A DNA stretch of 64,000 nucleotides from Nocardia aurea (GTDB lineage: Bacteria > Actinomycetota > Actinomycetes > Mycobacteriales > Mycobacteriaceae): assembly GCF_003123685.1 (NCBI RefSeq), contig NZ_QCYJ01000130.1, positions 248,001-312,000 on the forward strand, given 5' to 3'. The notes beneath the pieces are model-generated. The model did not search any database. It worked only from the letters and a program-made list of their open reading frames with translations, and was not told the DNA's origin. The position numbers were made by a program, and so were the translations under genes. Shown here piece after piece: positions 31,836 through 41,833 of this stretch (positions are counted from its first letter, which is position 1; the number at the start of each line of letters is the position of its first letter).

Positions 31836-33077
31836 TCACCGCTTCGGCGTGACCCCGAGCAGGGTGGCCATCTGTACGGCGATCGGGTTCAGATTCAGCT
31901 TGTCCGGATCGGTCTTGGGAACGTCGTCCCACGGCTGCGCGACGGCCGGATCGGCCGTGTCGGCCCGCGCTCCGCCGCGTACCGCGGTCGGATTACCCTG
32001 CGGCACGGTGCACTTCGCGTTCGTGTTGAACGGGAACTCGTCACGGGAGTCGTCGAAGTCGGGGTTCTGCGCCTTCATCTGCTCGAGAATCTGGTACGTC
32101 CCCTCGTAGCCGACCGTACACGCGGGCGGATTGTTCACCTCCAGCACCAAACCGAAATGGCTGGTGCCGTCACCGGGCGCGGTGGCCGACGCGCCGACCG
32201 AGAGTCCGGGCAGCATGATCAGCAGCGGTTGCAGCGCGTAGAACTTCGGCGAGATGGCCTGCAGAAGCACCCGCAGATTGGTCAGATCCTCGGTGAGCGC
32301 CGCACCGCTCTCGCGCAGCAGCGCGCCGATCTGGCGGCCCGCGTCGGTACCGGTGCCGATCAATCGACGCACGGCCGGATCGCTGGAGCGCAATTGGGCT
32401 GTAACCTGGTCGAGGCCGTCGCTGAACTGCCGGATGGCCGCCGACTGCTCGGCCTGGGTGCCGAGCGCGATCTTGCCGTCACGGATCAATTGGATGGTCT
32501 GCGGCAGCGCCTCGTCGAATGTCTCGGTGAAGGTGTTCAGCGATTCGAGCAGGACCTTGAGATCGTCGCCCTTGCCGTTGAGCGCCTTCCCGAGTTCGGT
32601 GACGGTCGTGTGCAACGCGGCGAGATCGACCGAGCTGGTGAAATGGTCCACGCTCCCGATCAGTTCCTCGACCGAGATGGGCGTGCTCGCCCCGACGATC
32701 ACCGAATCGTTCTCCAGGTACGGGCCGCTGTCGCTGTCGGGCTGGAGATCCACGTACTGCTCGCCGATCGCGGACCTGTTCGCCACCACGGCCTTCGCCG
32801 ACGCCGGAATCCTCGGCCCGCTCGTCTCCAGATCGAGGGTGAGCACCACACCGTCGGAGCTGAGTTGCAGGTCGCCGACGCGCCCCACCGGCACGCCCCG
32901 GTAGGTGACCTCGGCGCCCTTGTAGATGCCGCCGGTCTGGGTCGCCTCCACCTTCACCCGGTAGAGGCCGAAGCCGAACATCTCGTCCAGCCGGACGTAG
33001 CGGGCGCCGACGTAGACGACGCCGAGCACGGCGATCAGCGCGAACGCGATCAGCTGATAACGCACCAGGCGTGTCAT
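31836..33077 (-). CDS. mceF: Mce family protein MceF
   Basis: This 413-residue protein has an N-terminal membrane helix (YQLIAFALIAVLGVVYVGARYV), an MCE domain of about residues 40-115 (VKVEATQTGGIYKGAEVTYRGVPVGRV) and a long helical region rich in leucine repeats. MceA-F assemble as a heterohexameric tunnel that carries lipid across the envelope. The sixth position and a C-terminal disordered tail fit MceF. It overlaps mceE by ATGA. Confidence 0.92.
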   Translation of the reverse strand: MTRLVRYQLIAFALIAVLGVVYVGARYVRLDEMFGFGLYRVKVEATQTGGIYKGAEVTYRGVPVGRVGDLQLSSDGVVLTLDLETSGPRIPASAKAVVANRSAIGEQYVDLQPDSDSGPYLENDSVIVGASTPISVEELIGSVDHFTSSVDLAALHTTVTELGKALNGKGDDLKVLLESLNTFTETFDEALPQTIQLIRDGKIALGTQAEQSAAIRQFSDGLDQVTAQLRSSDPAVRRLIGTGTDAGRQIGALLRESGAALTEDLTNLRVLLQAISPKFYALQPLLIMLPGLSVGASATAPGDGTSHFGLVLEVNNPPACTVGYEGTYQILEQMKAQNPDFDDSRDEFPFNTNAKCTVPQGNPTAVRGGARADTADPAVAQPWDDVPKTDPDKLNLNPIAVQMATLLGVTPKR

Positions 33078-34318
33078 CGCGGAGCCTCCTGCTGATCGAC
33101 GCCGAACTGTTCGAGCAACGGACCCAGCGGATTCGGCGCCCCGGGAATCCCGGGAACCTGGGCAAGGCTCTGCGGCAGCGGCACCAGCGAGACGGTCGGC
33201 CAGCCGGGGCTCGGACCGTTGCCGTTGTAGTACGGATTGCTCGGATTCACCGGAACCGGGCGGCCCACCGGCGGGATGTAGACCGGATCGCCCTTGCCCA
33301 CACCGAGATTGCTCAGGGCGACGCCGATCTGCGCGTCCACCGAGAGCCAGGTGTTGACCGAACCGCCGAAGGTGCCCTCCAGCGTCGAATCCGGGAACGG
33401 ATAGGTCGGGATCAGCGGCAGCGCGGTCACCAGATCCGGTGCGGCACGGCCGAGTTCCTGCAGGGTGGGACGCAACGAGATCAGGTCGGCGATGAGATCG
33501 TCCTTCGACGCGTTCAGGACGTCGAAACCGGCCTCGCCCACCCGATCCAACTGGGTCAGCAACGAGATCAATTGCGGCCGTTGCTCATTGAGAATCTTGA
33601 TACCGGCGGGCAGCTCATCGAGAATCTTGCCGATCTGGAAGGTCTGGGTACTCACCCTGGCACTGAGCGTGCCGAGTCCGTCGATGGCGCGGGTGATGTC
33701 GTCCACCTGCTGATCCAGCCCGGTGATCAACGTCTCGGTCTGCTCGAGCAGGGAACGCACCCGGCCCTCACGGCCGCCGAGCGCCTTGTTCAATTCGGTG
33801 ACGATCGGCTGCAACTGCGCGACACCGCCGCCGTTGAGCAGCAGCGACAGCGCGCCGAGCACCTGTTCGATCTCGGTGGCGTGCCTGGTGTGATCGACCG
33901 GGATGACCGAACCGTTCGTCAACCGGTTCGGATCGGGATCGGCCGCGGGCTCGGACAATTCGATGAACTTCTCACCGAGCAGATTCGACTGCCGCACCTC
34001 GGCCCGCGCGTTGGCGGGCAGATCGACCGACGAATTGACCAGGGTGCGCACGCTGGCCGTCCACTTGTCCTTGCCGATGCTGATCTCCTCGACGCGCCCC
34101 ACCGGCACGCCTTCGACCTTCACCGAGGACTGCGGCACCAGATCGAGGACATCGTCGAACTGGATCTCGATGGTCATCGGATGGTCGCCGACATCGGCGC
34201 CACCGGGCAGCGGAATGCTGTAGATACCGTCGGAGGAGCAGGACGTGACCAGCGCCGCGGTGACCGCGAGCGCCACCGCACCCCCGAAACCGCGTGCGGC
34301 ACTACGGATCTTGTTCAT
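33074..34318 (-). CDS. mceE: Mce family lipoprotein MceE
   Basis: The 414-residue protein is the lipoprotein member of the Mce hexamer. Its signal peptide ends in the lipobox VTSC, so the mature protein is anchored by lipid at its N-terminus. The MCE domain follows (MTIEIQFDDVLDLVPQSSVKVEGVPVGRV), then the coiled helical region. The C-terminus is proline- and asparagine-rich (YIPPVGRPVPVNPSNPYYNG). It overlaps both neighbours by four bases. Confidence 0.93.
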   Translation of the reverse strand: MNKIRSAARGFGGAVALAVTAALVTSCSSDGIYSIPLPGGADVGDHPMTIEIQFDDVLDLVPQSSVKVEGVPVGRVEEISIGKDKWTASVRTLVNSSVDLPANARAEVRQSNLLGEKFIELSEPAADPDPNRLTNGSVIPVDHTRHATEIEQVLGALSLLLNGGGVAQLQPIVTELNKALGGREGRVRSLLEQTETLITGLDQQVDDITRAIDGLGTLSARVSTQTFQIGKILDELPAGIKILNEQRPQLISLLTQLDRVGEAGFDVLNASKDDLIADLISLRPTLQELGRAAPDLVTALPLIPTYPFPDSTLEGTFGGSVNTWLSVDAQIGVALSNLGVGKGDPVYIPPVGRPVPVNPSNPYYNGNGPSPGWPTVSLVPLPQSLAQVPGIPGAPNPLGPLLEQFGVDQQEAPR

Positions 34319-35577
34319 CGTCCACCTTCTTCGGACGGCGGCAACCGGTTGGACGGAGTGCCGGGCACGGTGCCCGGCACCGGATCGCGCTGCTGGTTCT
34401 CGCCGCTGAGAATGCCGAAAGGCAGGATCAGCGTCGGGGTCTGCACGCCGGCGGTGATCTGGTCGGTGATCTCCTTGCAGTGTTCGATGATCGGGCGCAA
34501 CTGCCTGCCCAACGCCTCGAATTGCGGATCACCCGGCATCAGCTTGGACAGATCGAGCATCTTGCACACCACGCCGAACGGATCCTGCAATTCCGGGAAG
34601 TTCGCCCGCATGTCGAGGGTGCCGGATTCGCCGTTGTGGATATTGATCAGATTGCTCAACGCCACCGGCAGGACCGGAAGCACCGCGGCCAGATCGTCGC
34701 GCTGGTCGGCCAGAGTTCTCGTCAACGTGGTCAACGCGGCGGCATTGTCGGCGACCAGTTCCCGGTTGTCGTCGATGAACCGCGCGACATCACCGAGCGC
34801 GACCGAGAGCAATTCCAACGCCTCGCCCAGATTCTGGCGTTCACCGGCGAGGAAACCCGCCAGATCGGCCAGCTGGGTGTTGAATTCGCGCACCTGCGCG
34901 TCGTTGACGGCCAGCATGCTGACGAAACTCTGGAGGTTCTTTACCGTCTCGAAGATATCGCCGCGCGCGTCGGACAGATAGCGCGCCGCCTTGCTGAGCT
35001 GGGAAATGCTGTTGGCCAGCGCTTCGCCGTTACCCGCCAGATTCGCCGAGGAACTGCGCACCAGTTCGTTGACCGCGCCCTCTTTGTTGGCGCCGTTCGG
35101 GCCGAGTGCCTCGGAGAGTTCCGCGATGCTCTTGTACAGCTGATCGACCTCGACCGGCGTCACGGTACGGTCGCGCGGAATGGTCGCGTCGCGTTCCATT
35201 TTCGGGCCGCCCCGATAGACCGGGGTGAGCTGGATGAACCGATCGGAGACCACCGACGGGGTGATCTGCGCCGCCTGCGCCTCGGCCGGAATATCGTATT
35301 CCCGGTCGACGCTCATCACGACTTTCACCTGGTCACCCATCGGTTCCACCGAATCGACCGATCCGACCGCCACACCGAGGATTCGCACATCCGAACCCTC
35401 GTAGATACCGACCGAGCGATCGAAATACGCGGTGATCCTGGTGGTGTTCATCCGATCGAAGAACCGCCACAGGAATCCGGCGGCCACCACGATCACGACG
35501 AGTCCGATCACCATCGTCACCTTGGCGCCGCGGCTCATCCCGCGTAGCGCGGTCAGTGGCTCGTTACTCGCGGCCAC
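34315..35577 (-). CDS. mceD: Mce family protein MceD
   Basis: This 420-residue subunit has an N-terminal helix (VTMVIGLVVIVVAAGFLWRF), an MCE domain (ITAYFDRSVGIYEGSDVRILGVAVGSV) and an extended helical domain. It starts at a GTG one base after the mceC stop. The C-terminal tail is rich in Pro, Gly and charged residues (QRDPVPGTVPGTPSNRLPP), as in other MceD proteins. Confidence 0.92.
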   Translation of the reverse strand: MAASNEPLTALRGMSRGAKVTMVIGLVVIVVAAGFLWRFFDRMNTTRITAYFDRSVGIYEGSDVRILGVAVGSVDSVEPMGDQVKVVMSVDREYDIPAEAQAAQITPSVVSDRFIQLTPVYRGGPKMERDATIPRDRTVTPVEVDQLYKSIAELSEALGPNGANKEGAVNELVRSSSANLAGNGEALANSISQLSKAARYLSDARGDIFETVKNLQSFVSMLAVNDAQVREFNTQLADLAGFLAGERQNLGEALELLSVALGDVARFIDDNRELVADNAAALTTLTRTLADQRDDLAAVLPVLPVALSNLINIHNGESGTLDMRANFPELQDPFGVVCKMLDLSKLMPGDPQFEALGRQLRPIIEHCKEITDQITAGVQTPTLILPFGILSGENQQRDPVPGTVPGTPSNRLPPSEEGGR

Positions 35578-35578
35578 G

Positions 35579-36589
35579 TCAGTTACCTCCCAGGGTGCGC
35601 ACCGGTGCGCGGTCGCCCGGAATCTCGGGCAGGGCGGGCGGGATCACATTGGTGATCACCGCGTCGAACCAACGACCCGAGCCGAGCACATTCGCGTACA
35701 GGCCGTAGAACGGCGCCGCGAGTTCCAAGGTCTTGGAGATGTTCTGCTGGTTGTCGTTCAGCAATTCGATCGACGCGCGCAGATTCGTCAACGCGGGACC
35801 GATCTGTTCCTCGTTGTCGTGCACCAGCGCGCTCAGTTCGGCCGACACCGTCTTCGCGCCGGTGAGCAGCTGGTGAATGGCCTGCTGGCGGATATTCAAC
35901 TCCGCGAGCAGCTGTCCGCCCGAGGCGAGCAGACGCTCGAATTCGGCATTGCGATCGGCCAGCACCCGCGTGGTCCGATTCGTCGCGCGGAACAGGCGCT
36001 TCAATTCCTCGTCGCGTTTTGCCAGCGTTTCCGAGAGCCGGGCGATACCGTCGATGGAACCCCTGATCTGCGGCGGTGTGGTCTCGAAGGCGTCCGCGAG
36101 CACCTGCATACTCGTCGCCAGCTGGCCGGTGTCGATGTTCTCCAGGCTGTTCGCCGCGTCGGTGAACGCATCGATGACGTCGTACGGTGCGACGGTGCGC
36201 GACAACGGAATCGGCTTGCTCGGATCGGCCGGATCGGTCCCGCGCGGATCCAGTGCCAGGTACTTCTGGCCCAGCACCGTCTTGATCTGGATGGAAGCGG
36301 TGGTCTCGTCGCCGATCCAGGCGTCCTTGGTCCGGAATTCGACCAGGACCCGGTCACCGTCGAGGCTCACGCCCGCGACCTGGCCGACCTTCACACCGGC
36401 GATGCGAACCTCGTTGCCCTTCTTCAGACCCGCCGCCTCGGAGAATTCGGCGGTGTAGGTGATCCCGGCGCCGATGATCGGCAGCCGGTCGAGGAAGAAC
36501 GCCGACACCGTCACCAGCAGCACCATCGACAGTCCGAGCGCGCCGAGAAATGCCGGGCTGCGTTTACCGAGCAGAATGCGGTCGTCCAT
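35579..36589 (-). CDS. mceC: Mce family protein MceC
   Basis: The 336-residue subunit starts at MDDRILLGKRSPAFLGALGL, where the ATG shares one base with the mceB stop (TGATG). It has a membrane helix followed by the MCE domain (YTAEFSEAAGLKKGNEVRIAGVKVGQVAGV) and a helical region. The long upstream extension of the frame overlaps mceB and is not coding. Confidence 0.92.
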   Translation of the reverse strand: MDDRILLGKRSPAFLGALGLSMVLLVTVSAFFLDRLPIIGAGITYTAEFSEAAGLKKGNEVRIAGVKVGQVAGVSLDGDRVLVEFRTKDAWIGDETTASIQIKTVLGQKYLALDPRGTDPADPSKPIPLSRTVAPYDVIDAFTDAANSLENIDTGQLATSMQVLADAFETTPPQIRGSIDGIARLSETLAKRDEELKRLFRATNRTTRVLADRNAEFERLLASGGQLLAELNIRQQAIHQLLTGAKTVSAELSALVHDNEEQIGPALTNLRASIELLNDNQQNISKTLELAAPFYGLYANVLGSGRWFDAVITNVIPPALPEIPGDRAPVRTLGGN

Positions 36590-37665
36590 CAGCGGGCCTT
36601 CCCCGAGCAGCGCGGCGCGGCATTCGTGTACAGCGGCTGGTTGATCGTCGGCATCCCGGCGGGCAGGTTGAGCTGCGGCGCGTCGACCGCGCCCGGCCCG
36701 ACCACGACGTCGATACCGCACAGATAGAACTGGAACCAGGAGCCGTAACTACCGACACGGCCGAGCTTTTCCATCTTGATCGGCAGGGTCGTCAGCGCCT
36801 GGTTCACCTCGTCGGAACGCTCGTCGAGCGTTCCGGTCAGCTGGCTGAGGCCCGCGATCGAACCCTGCAGGGTCGGCCGCACCGGAACGAGCAGGTCGGA
36901 GGTGGCCGAGGCCAGATTTCCCAGCGAAGACACCGAACGCCCGATCACGTCACGCTCGGCGGACAAGCCGCTGACCAGCGCCTCGGTATTCACGATGAGC
37001 TGGTCGAACTGGTCTGTGCGCTGATTGACCGTTTCCAGTATCTGTGTCAGGTTCTTGACCAGCTCACCGATCACCGCGTCCTTGTCGGCGATCTTGTTGG
37101 TCAGATCCGCGGTCGAGGCGACCAGATCGTGAATGGTGCCCTGCTCACCCTGGAACACCTGGATGATCTCGAAGGACAGCTTGTTCACATCGTCGGCCGT
37201 GAGCGTGCGGAACAACGGGCGGAAACCGTTGAACAGCGTGGTCAGGTTGAGCGCGGGGCGCGTCTTGTCCAGGCCGATGGTCGCGCCCTTGTTCAGCTTC
37301 CTGCCCTGTTCGCCCACCCCCTGTTCGAGAGCGATATACCGCTGGCCGACCAGGTTCCGGTAGCGGATGGTCGCCGTCGTCGACGCGGGCAGCCAACTGC
37401 GGTCCTGCACCTCGAACACGACCTCGGCCTGTCGCCGGTCGACGATCTTCACCTCGGTCACCTTGCCGACCCGCACACCGGCGATACGCACCTCGTCGCC
37501 CTTGTTGAGCGAGGTGACGTCGGTGAACCTGGCCTTGAACTCGGTGCCGCCGCCGGTGTAGTTGGCGATGGAGAGGCCGAGGATCAGTGTGGCGAACAAC
37601 GTCACGATGACGAAAATGATCAATTTGGTCAACGGACCGCCGAGCCCGCGCATTTTCGCCCTCAT
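36589..37665 (-). CDS. mceB: Mce family protein MceB
   Basis: The 358-residue subunit has an N-terminal helix (LTKLIIFVIVTLFATLILGL), an MCE domain (FKARFTDVTSLNKGDEVRIAGVRVGKVTEV) and a helical domain. The C-terminus carries the conserved two-cysteine segment of MceB (FYLCGIDVVV and APRCSGKAR). It overlaps mceA by ATGA. Confidence 0.93.
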   Translation of the reverse strand: MRAKMRGLGGPLTKLIIFVIVTLFATLILGLSIANYTGGGTEFKARFTDVTSLNKGDEVRIAGVRVGKVTEVKIVDRRQAEVVFEVQDRSWLPASTTATIRYRNLVGQRYIALEQGVGEQGRKLNKGATIGLDKTRPALNLTTLFNGFRPLFRTLTADDVNKLSFEIIQVFQGEQGTIHDLVASTADLTNKIADKDAVIGELVKNLTQILETVNQRTDQFDQLIVNTEALVSGLSAERDVIGRSVSSLGNLASATSDLLVPVRPTLQGSIAGLSQLTGTLDERSDEVNQALTTLPIKMEKLGRVGSYGSWFQFYLCGIDVVVGPGAVDAPQLNLPAGMPTINQPLYTNAAPRCSGKAR

Positions 37666-39011
37666 CGCACACTCACCTCGCTACCGCGGAACGCGGGCGC
37701 ACCGGCCCGTGTCACCCAACCGGGCACTTCCTCCGGCGAGACACCGTGCGCCGCACCGTAGATCGCGCCGAGCGACTGCTGTTCGCCCGGCGAGCCCGCG
37801 ACCGTGGGGACCTGTCCGGCGGGGAAGACCCCGAGCTGCGGCTCCGGCAGATAGCCGGTGGTCTGATCGCCGGGATTACGACTCGGCACCGCGTAGGAGC
37901 CGTCGTTGGGCGGGCCGCTGATGTACTGGCCGACGTCGACGCCGAGCGGATACTCGGCGACACACCAGGGCGGCCTGGTATCGAACCAGCGCGGCTCGTC
38001 CTGGTTGGGCAGATATCTGCCGCGCGTGTTGACCAATTCGATCGTCACCCGGGAGCCTGGATTGTCCTTACCCATCCCCATGATGTCGTCGATACGCGGT
38101 TTCATCTTCGCGAAATTCGCCATCGTGCAGGCGTAGGTCGGCGAGTATTTGGCCAGCATTTCCAACGCCGGACGAGAATCGGCGGCGATATCGACGATAT
38201 TGTCGCGATTGGCGACCAGGAAATCGGCGGTACTCGCCGACGTCGGGGTCAGGACCGCGTAGAGCGTGTCGATATCCGAACGACGCTGCACGATCGTCGC
38301 GTTCGTGGTGCGCAGATTGTTCAGCGCGTCGATCAACTGCGGCGCGGCGTCGGAATAGGTGGCCGCCACCGTCGCGAAACTTCGCAGATCGTCCTGCAAT
38401 TCCGGCATGACCGCGTTGACCTCGCGGAAGATGCCGTCGAGCCGGTCGATGGTGACGCCGAGCGCGGTGCCCTGACCGGCCAGCGCCTGCGACAGCGCGC
38501 CGAGCGTCGCGGCCAGATCCTGCGGCGGAATGGCCTGGAGCAGTGGCATCAGATCGTCGAGCAGTTTGCTGATCTCGATCGCGTTGCCGCTCTGGTCCTG
38601 ATACAGCGTGAGACCGTCGGTCAGGTGCTGCGGACTGCGCTCCTCGGGAATGATCAGATCCACGTACCGCTCACCGAACAGTGTCTTCGGCAGCAGCCGC
38701 GCGGTGGCGTTGGCCGGGATCTGCTCGGCCTTCGCGGGGTCGATCGCCAGGTCCAGGGTCACCTTGCCGCCCTCGGAACTGCTCGAACGGACCTCTCCGA
38801 CATTGACGCCGCGGACCTTCACATCCGCGTTGCGGGTCAACGCGTTGCCGACGCTGTCGGTGATGAGGTCGACGTCGACCGTCTTCACGAACTGCTTGTT
38901 GTAGATCGCGACGGTCGACCACAGGAACAGCGCGACCAGCGCGAAGAACGTGACACCCAGTACCCGGACGCGGAGTTTCTCCGTCCTGCGCCAGGTCTGC
39001 CCGCGGCTCAT
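37662..39011 (-). CDS. mceA: Mce family protein MceA
   Basis: The 449-residue subunit begins MSRGQTWRRTEKLRVRVLGV, then a membrane helix, an MCE domain (VDVDLITDSVGNALTRNADVKVRGVNVGEV) and a long helical region with cysteines near the C-terminus (YACTMANF and WCVAEYPLGVDVGQYI), the MceA pattern. Its ATG overlaps the yrbEB stop. A long tail of low complexity follows. It is expected to contact the permease. Confidence 0.93.
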   Translation of the reverse strand: MSRGQTWRRTEKLRVRVLGVTFFALVALFLWSTVAIYNKQFVKTVDVDLITDSVGNALTRNADVKVRGVNVGEVRSSSSEGGKVTLDLAIDPAKAEQIPANATARLLPKTLFGERYVDLIIPEERSPQHLTDGLTLYQDQSGNAIEISKLLDDLMPLLQAIPPQDLAATLGALSQALAGQGTALGVTIDRLDGIFREVNAVMPELQDDLRSFATVAATYSDAAPQLIDALNNLRTTNATIVQRRSDIDTLYAVLTPTSASTADFLVANRDNIVDIAADSRPALEMLAKYSPTYACTMANFAKMKPRIDDIMGMGKDNPGSRVTIELVNTRGRYLPNQDEPRWFDTRPPWCVAEYPLGVDVGQYISGPPNDGSYAVPSRNPGDQTTGYLPEPQLGVFPAGQVPTVAGSPGEQQSLGAIYGAAHGVSPEEVPGWVTRAGAPAFRGSEVSVR

Positions 39012-39874
39012 CCGGCGACCCGCACGGTGGTCGTCGTGCCCCAGATCGCCAGGCTCAGGAAGAAATCGAGCACATTGACCAGCACGATCGCCGCGCGCAC
39101 CGCACGCCCGACGGCGACGCCGACACCGGCTGGACCGCCGGTGGCGTTGAAGCCGTAGTAGCAGTGCACGAGGATGATCACGAACGCGAAGACCAGCACC
39201 TTGAGGAACGAATAGAGCACATCCTCCGGTGGCAGGAACAGACTGAAGTAGTGGTCGTAGGAACCACTGGACTGCCCGTTGAACCACACGCTGATCAGGC
39301 GCGAGGCGATGAAGGTGCCGAGCAGGCCGACGACGTAGAGCGGGATGACCGCGACGAAACCGGCGATCACGCGGGTGGTGACCAGGAACGGCACACCGGG
39401 CACCGCCATCACCTCGAGCGCGTCGATCTCCTCGGAGATCCGCATGGCGCCCAATTGCGCGGTGAAACCGCAGCCCACCGTGGCCGAGAGGGCCAAAGCC
39501 GCCACCAGCGGCGCGATTTCACGGGTGTTGATGTAGGCCGTCAAGAAGCCGGTCAGTACCGAGCTACCCAGCGAGTCCAGCGCCTTGAAACCCTGGAGAC
39601 CGACGACGACGCCGACCGAACCGGACATGAAGACGATGACGCCGATGGTGCCGCCGATGACGGCGAGCGCGCCGGTTCCGAAGGTCACCTCGGCCAGCAG
39701 CCGCATGACCTCCTTGCGGTAGTGCACCGCGGTGCGCGGGATCCACGCGATGGCCCGGGCGTAGAACGACATCTGGTCGCCCGCGCGATCGATGACATTC
39801 AGTGGTGCGCGCGCGATCTCACCGACCCGGCGTGTCGTCTTGGCGATGACCGGGTTCCGATAGGGAGTGGCCAT
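39008..39874 (-). CDS. yrbEB: Mce permease YrbEB (MlaE family)
   Basis: This integral membrane protein of 288 residues is one half of the permease dimer of the Mce transporter. It has the MlaE fold, with the conserved coupling region GAMRISEEIDALEVMAVPGVPFLV, which contacts the ATPase. At least five membrane segments are apparent. It follows yrbEA by three bases and overlaps mceA by four. Confidence 0.94.
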   Translation of the reverse strand: MATPYRNPVIAKTTRRVGEIARAPLNVIDRAGDQMSFYARAIAWIPRTAVHYRKEVMRLLAEVTFGTGALAVIGGTIGVIVFMSGSVGVVVGLQGFKALDSLGSSVLTGFLTAYINTREIAPLVAALALSATVGCGFTAQLGAMRISEEIDALEVMAVPGVPFLVTTRVIAGFVAVIPLYVVGLLGTFIASRLISVWFNGQSSGSYDHYFSLFLPPEDVLYSFLKVLVFAFVIILVHCYYGFNATGGPAGVGVAVGRAVRAAIVLVNVLDFFLSLAIWGTTTTVRVAG

Positions 39875-39877
39875 GGA

Positions 39878-40672
39878 TCATGCGCCCTTGGCGGGGACGA
39901 CCTGCAGATACACCAACGTCAAAACCAGATTGACGAAGAAGAGCACCAGGAATGTGATCACCACGGACTGGTTCACCGCGTCACCGACTCCTTTCGGACC
40001 ACCTTTGGGATGCAGCCCCTTGTACGCGGCGATGACACCGGCGAGAAGACCGAACACCAGCGCCTTGATCTCCCCGATCCACAGATCGGGCAGCTGAGCC
40101 AGTGCCGAGAAGGACGCGAGATACGCGCCGGGAGTGCCGCCTTGGAGCAGCACGTTGAAGAAATAGCCGCCCGCGATGCCGACGACCGAGACCAGGCCGT
40201 TGAGCAGCAGGGCCACCAGCATCATGCCGAGCACGCGCGGTACCACCAGGCGCTGGATCGGGTCGATGCCGAGCACTTCCATCGCGTCGATCTCTTCGCG
40301 GATGGTCCGCGCGCCGAGGTCGGCCGCAACGGCGGAACCGGCCGCGCCCGCGATGATCAACGCGGTCACGACCGGTGCGGCCTGCTGCACCGTGGCCAGC
40401 ACGCTGGTTGCGCCGGTGAAGGATTCGGCGCCCAACTGCTTGATGAGCGAACCCGTCTGCAACGCCACGACAGCGCCGAACGGGATGGCCACCAACGCAC
40501 TCGGCAGGATCGAGACACTCGCGATGAACCACGATTGCTCGATGAACTCCCGCCACTGGAACGGCTTCTTGAAGGTCTTGCGAACGACATCGATGAACAG
40601 CGCAAAAATGTTGCCCGCCTGCGCAAACGCCGACTCCATTGGAGTCAACACACGCGCGAAGGTCCGATTCAC
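39878..40672 (-). CDS. yrbEA: Mce permease YrbEA (MlaE family)
   Basis: The other permease half (264 residues), with the coupling region GARTIREEIDAMEVLGIDPIQRLVVPR. Membrane segments cover most of the chain. The start is a GTG ten bases after the mceG stop, so ATPase and permease are encoded together. A complete YrbE pair is present, so the importer is predicted functional. Confidence 0.94.
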   Translation of the reverse strand: MNRTFARVLTPMESAFAQAGNIFALFIDVVRKTFKKPFQWREFIEQSWFIASVSILPSALVAIPFGAVVALQTGSLIKQLGAESFTGATSVLATVQQAAPVVTALIIAGAAGSAVAADLGARTIREEIDAMEVLGIDPIQRLVVPRVLGMMLVALLLNGLVSVVGIAGGYFFNVLLQGGTPGAYLASFSALAQLPDLWIGEIKALVFGLLAGVIAAYKGLHPKGGPKGVGDAVNQSVVITFLVLFFVNLVLTLVYLQVVPAKGA

Positions 40673-40682
40673 GGACCGTATG

Positions 40683-41759
40683 TTACCCGCTGGTTGTGTT
40701 GTGTCGAACTGTTGAGTCGAACGCGCCGCCCTGGTACTTGTTCAGATCGGCGGTGTTGTATGCCATGACCTGTGTGTCGTCGTTCTCCGCGAGTGATTCG
40801 CGGATGGCGACCTGCGCGGCGTGTGGCAGCGTGTGGAGGATTTCCTGTACCCGCTGCTTACGGCGGTGTACCGCTTGGCGTACCGGCATACCCGGCTGGG
40901 CCTTCATCTGCGGGATGATGCCCTCGACCTCTTCGGCGCCACCGTGGTGGTGACCGGCGTCGACCATGGCCTGCTCGCGGGCCATCTGGGTCTCGTCCTT
41001 CTCCTCGGACATGCCGATCGGGCCGATCATGCGGCCGTTGAGGAACTGCTTGACCACGGGCTCCTCGGAGGTCAGCAGCACCTCGCGCGGACCGAACATC
41101 ACCAACTGCCTGCGGAACAGCATCCCGATATTGTCCGGGACCGTACGGGCCAGGTTGATGTTGTGCGTGACGATCAGGATCGTGGCATCGATCTGGGCGT
41201 TGATATCGATCAACAGCTGCGACAGATACGACGTACGCACCGGATCCAGACCCGAGTCCGGCTCGTCGACGAGGATGATCTGCGGATCCAGCACCAGCGC
41301 ACGCGCCAGCCCGGCACGCTTGCGCATACCGCCGGAGATCTCACCGGGGAGCTTGCCCTCCGCGCCGAGCAGACCGGTCAGCTCGAGCTTCTCCATCACG
41401 ATCTTCTTGATCTCGGACTCGTTCTTCTTCGTATGCTCACGCAACGGGAACGCGATGTTGTCATACAGATTCATCGAGCCGAACAGCGCGCCGTCCTGGA
41501 ACAGCACACCGAAGAGTTTGCGGATCTCGTAGAGCTCCTTGTTCGAACACGTCGTGATATCGGTGCCGTCGATGAAGATCGACCCGCGCTCCGGGCGCAA
41601 CAACCCGATCAACGACTTGAGGAACACCGACTTACCGGTACCCGACGGACCGAGCAGTGCGCTGACCTCGCCCGACGGCAGAGTGATAGAGACATCCTGC
41701 CAAATTCGCTGGGAACCGAAGGATTTGGTAACACCCTCGGTCCTGACCTCGACGCCCAC
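40683..41759 (-). CDS. mceG: ABC transporter ATPase MceG (Mkl)
   Basis: MceG is the ATPase that powers Mce lipid import. It has Walker A (LLGPSGTGKSVFLKSL), Q loop, ABC signature (LPGEISGGMRKRAGLARAL), Walker B (IILVDEPDSGLD) and the switch His (VTHNI). A C-terminal extension of about 100 residues includes a His-rich patch (DAGHHHGG) and is typical of Mkl. The GTG chosen has GGAGG 5 bases upstream. In mycobacteria this gene also lies near rplL but is separate from mce operons; here it heads one. Confidence 0.93.
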   Translation of the reverse strand: MGVEVRTEGVTKSFGSQRIWQDVSITLPSGEVSALLGPSGTGKSVFLKSLIGLLRPERGSIFIDGTDITTCSNKELYEIRKLFGVLFQDGALFGSMNLYDNIAFPLREHTKKNESEIKKIVMEKLELTGLLGAEGKLPGEISGGMRKRAGLARALVLDPQIILVDEPDSGLDPVRTSYLSQLLIDINAQIDATILIVTHNINLARTVPDNIGMLFRRQLVMFGPREVLLTSEEPVVKQFLNGRMIGPIGMSEEKDETQMAREQAMVDAGHHHGGAEEVEGIIPQMKAQPGMPVRQAVHRRKQRVQEILHTLPHAAQVAIRESLAENDDTQVMAYNTADLNKYQGGAFDSTVRHNTTSG

Positions 41760-41833
41760 GCCAACCTCCACTTTTTCTCAGCGAGCACCCCACCGCGAAC
41801 CGCGCGCTCGGTCATCGCGGCGTGCGTGTGATA

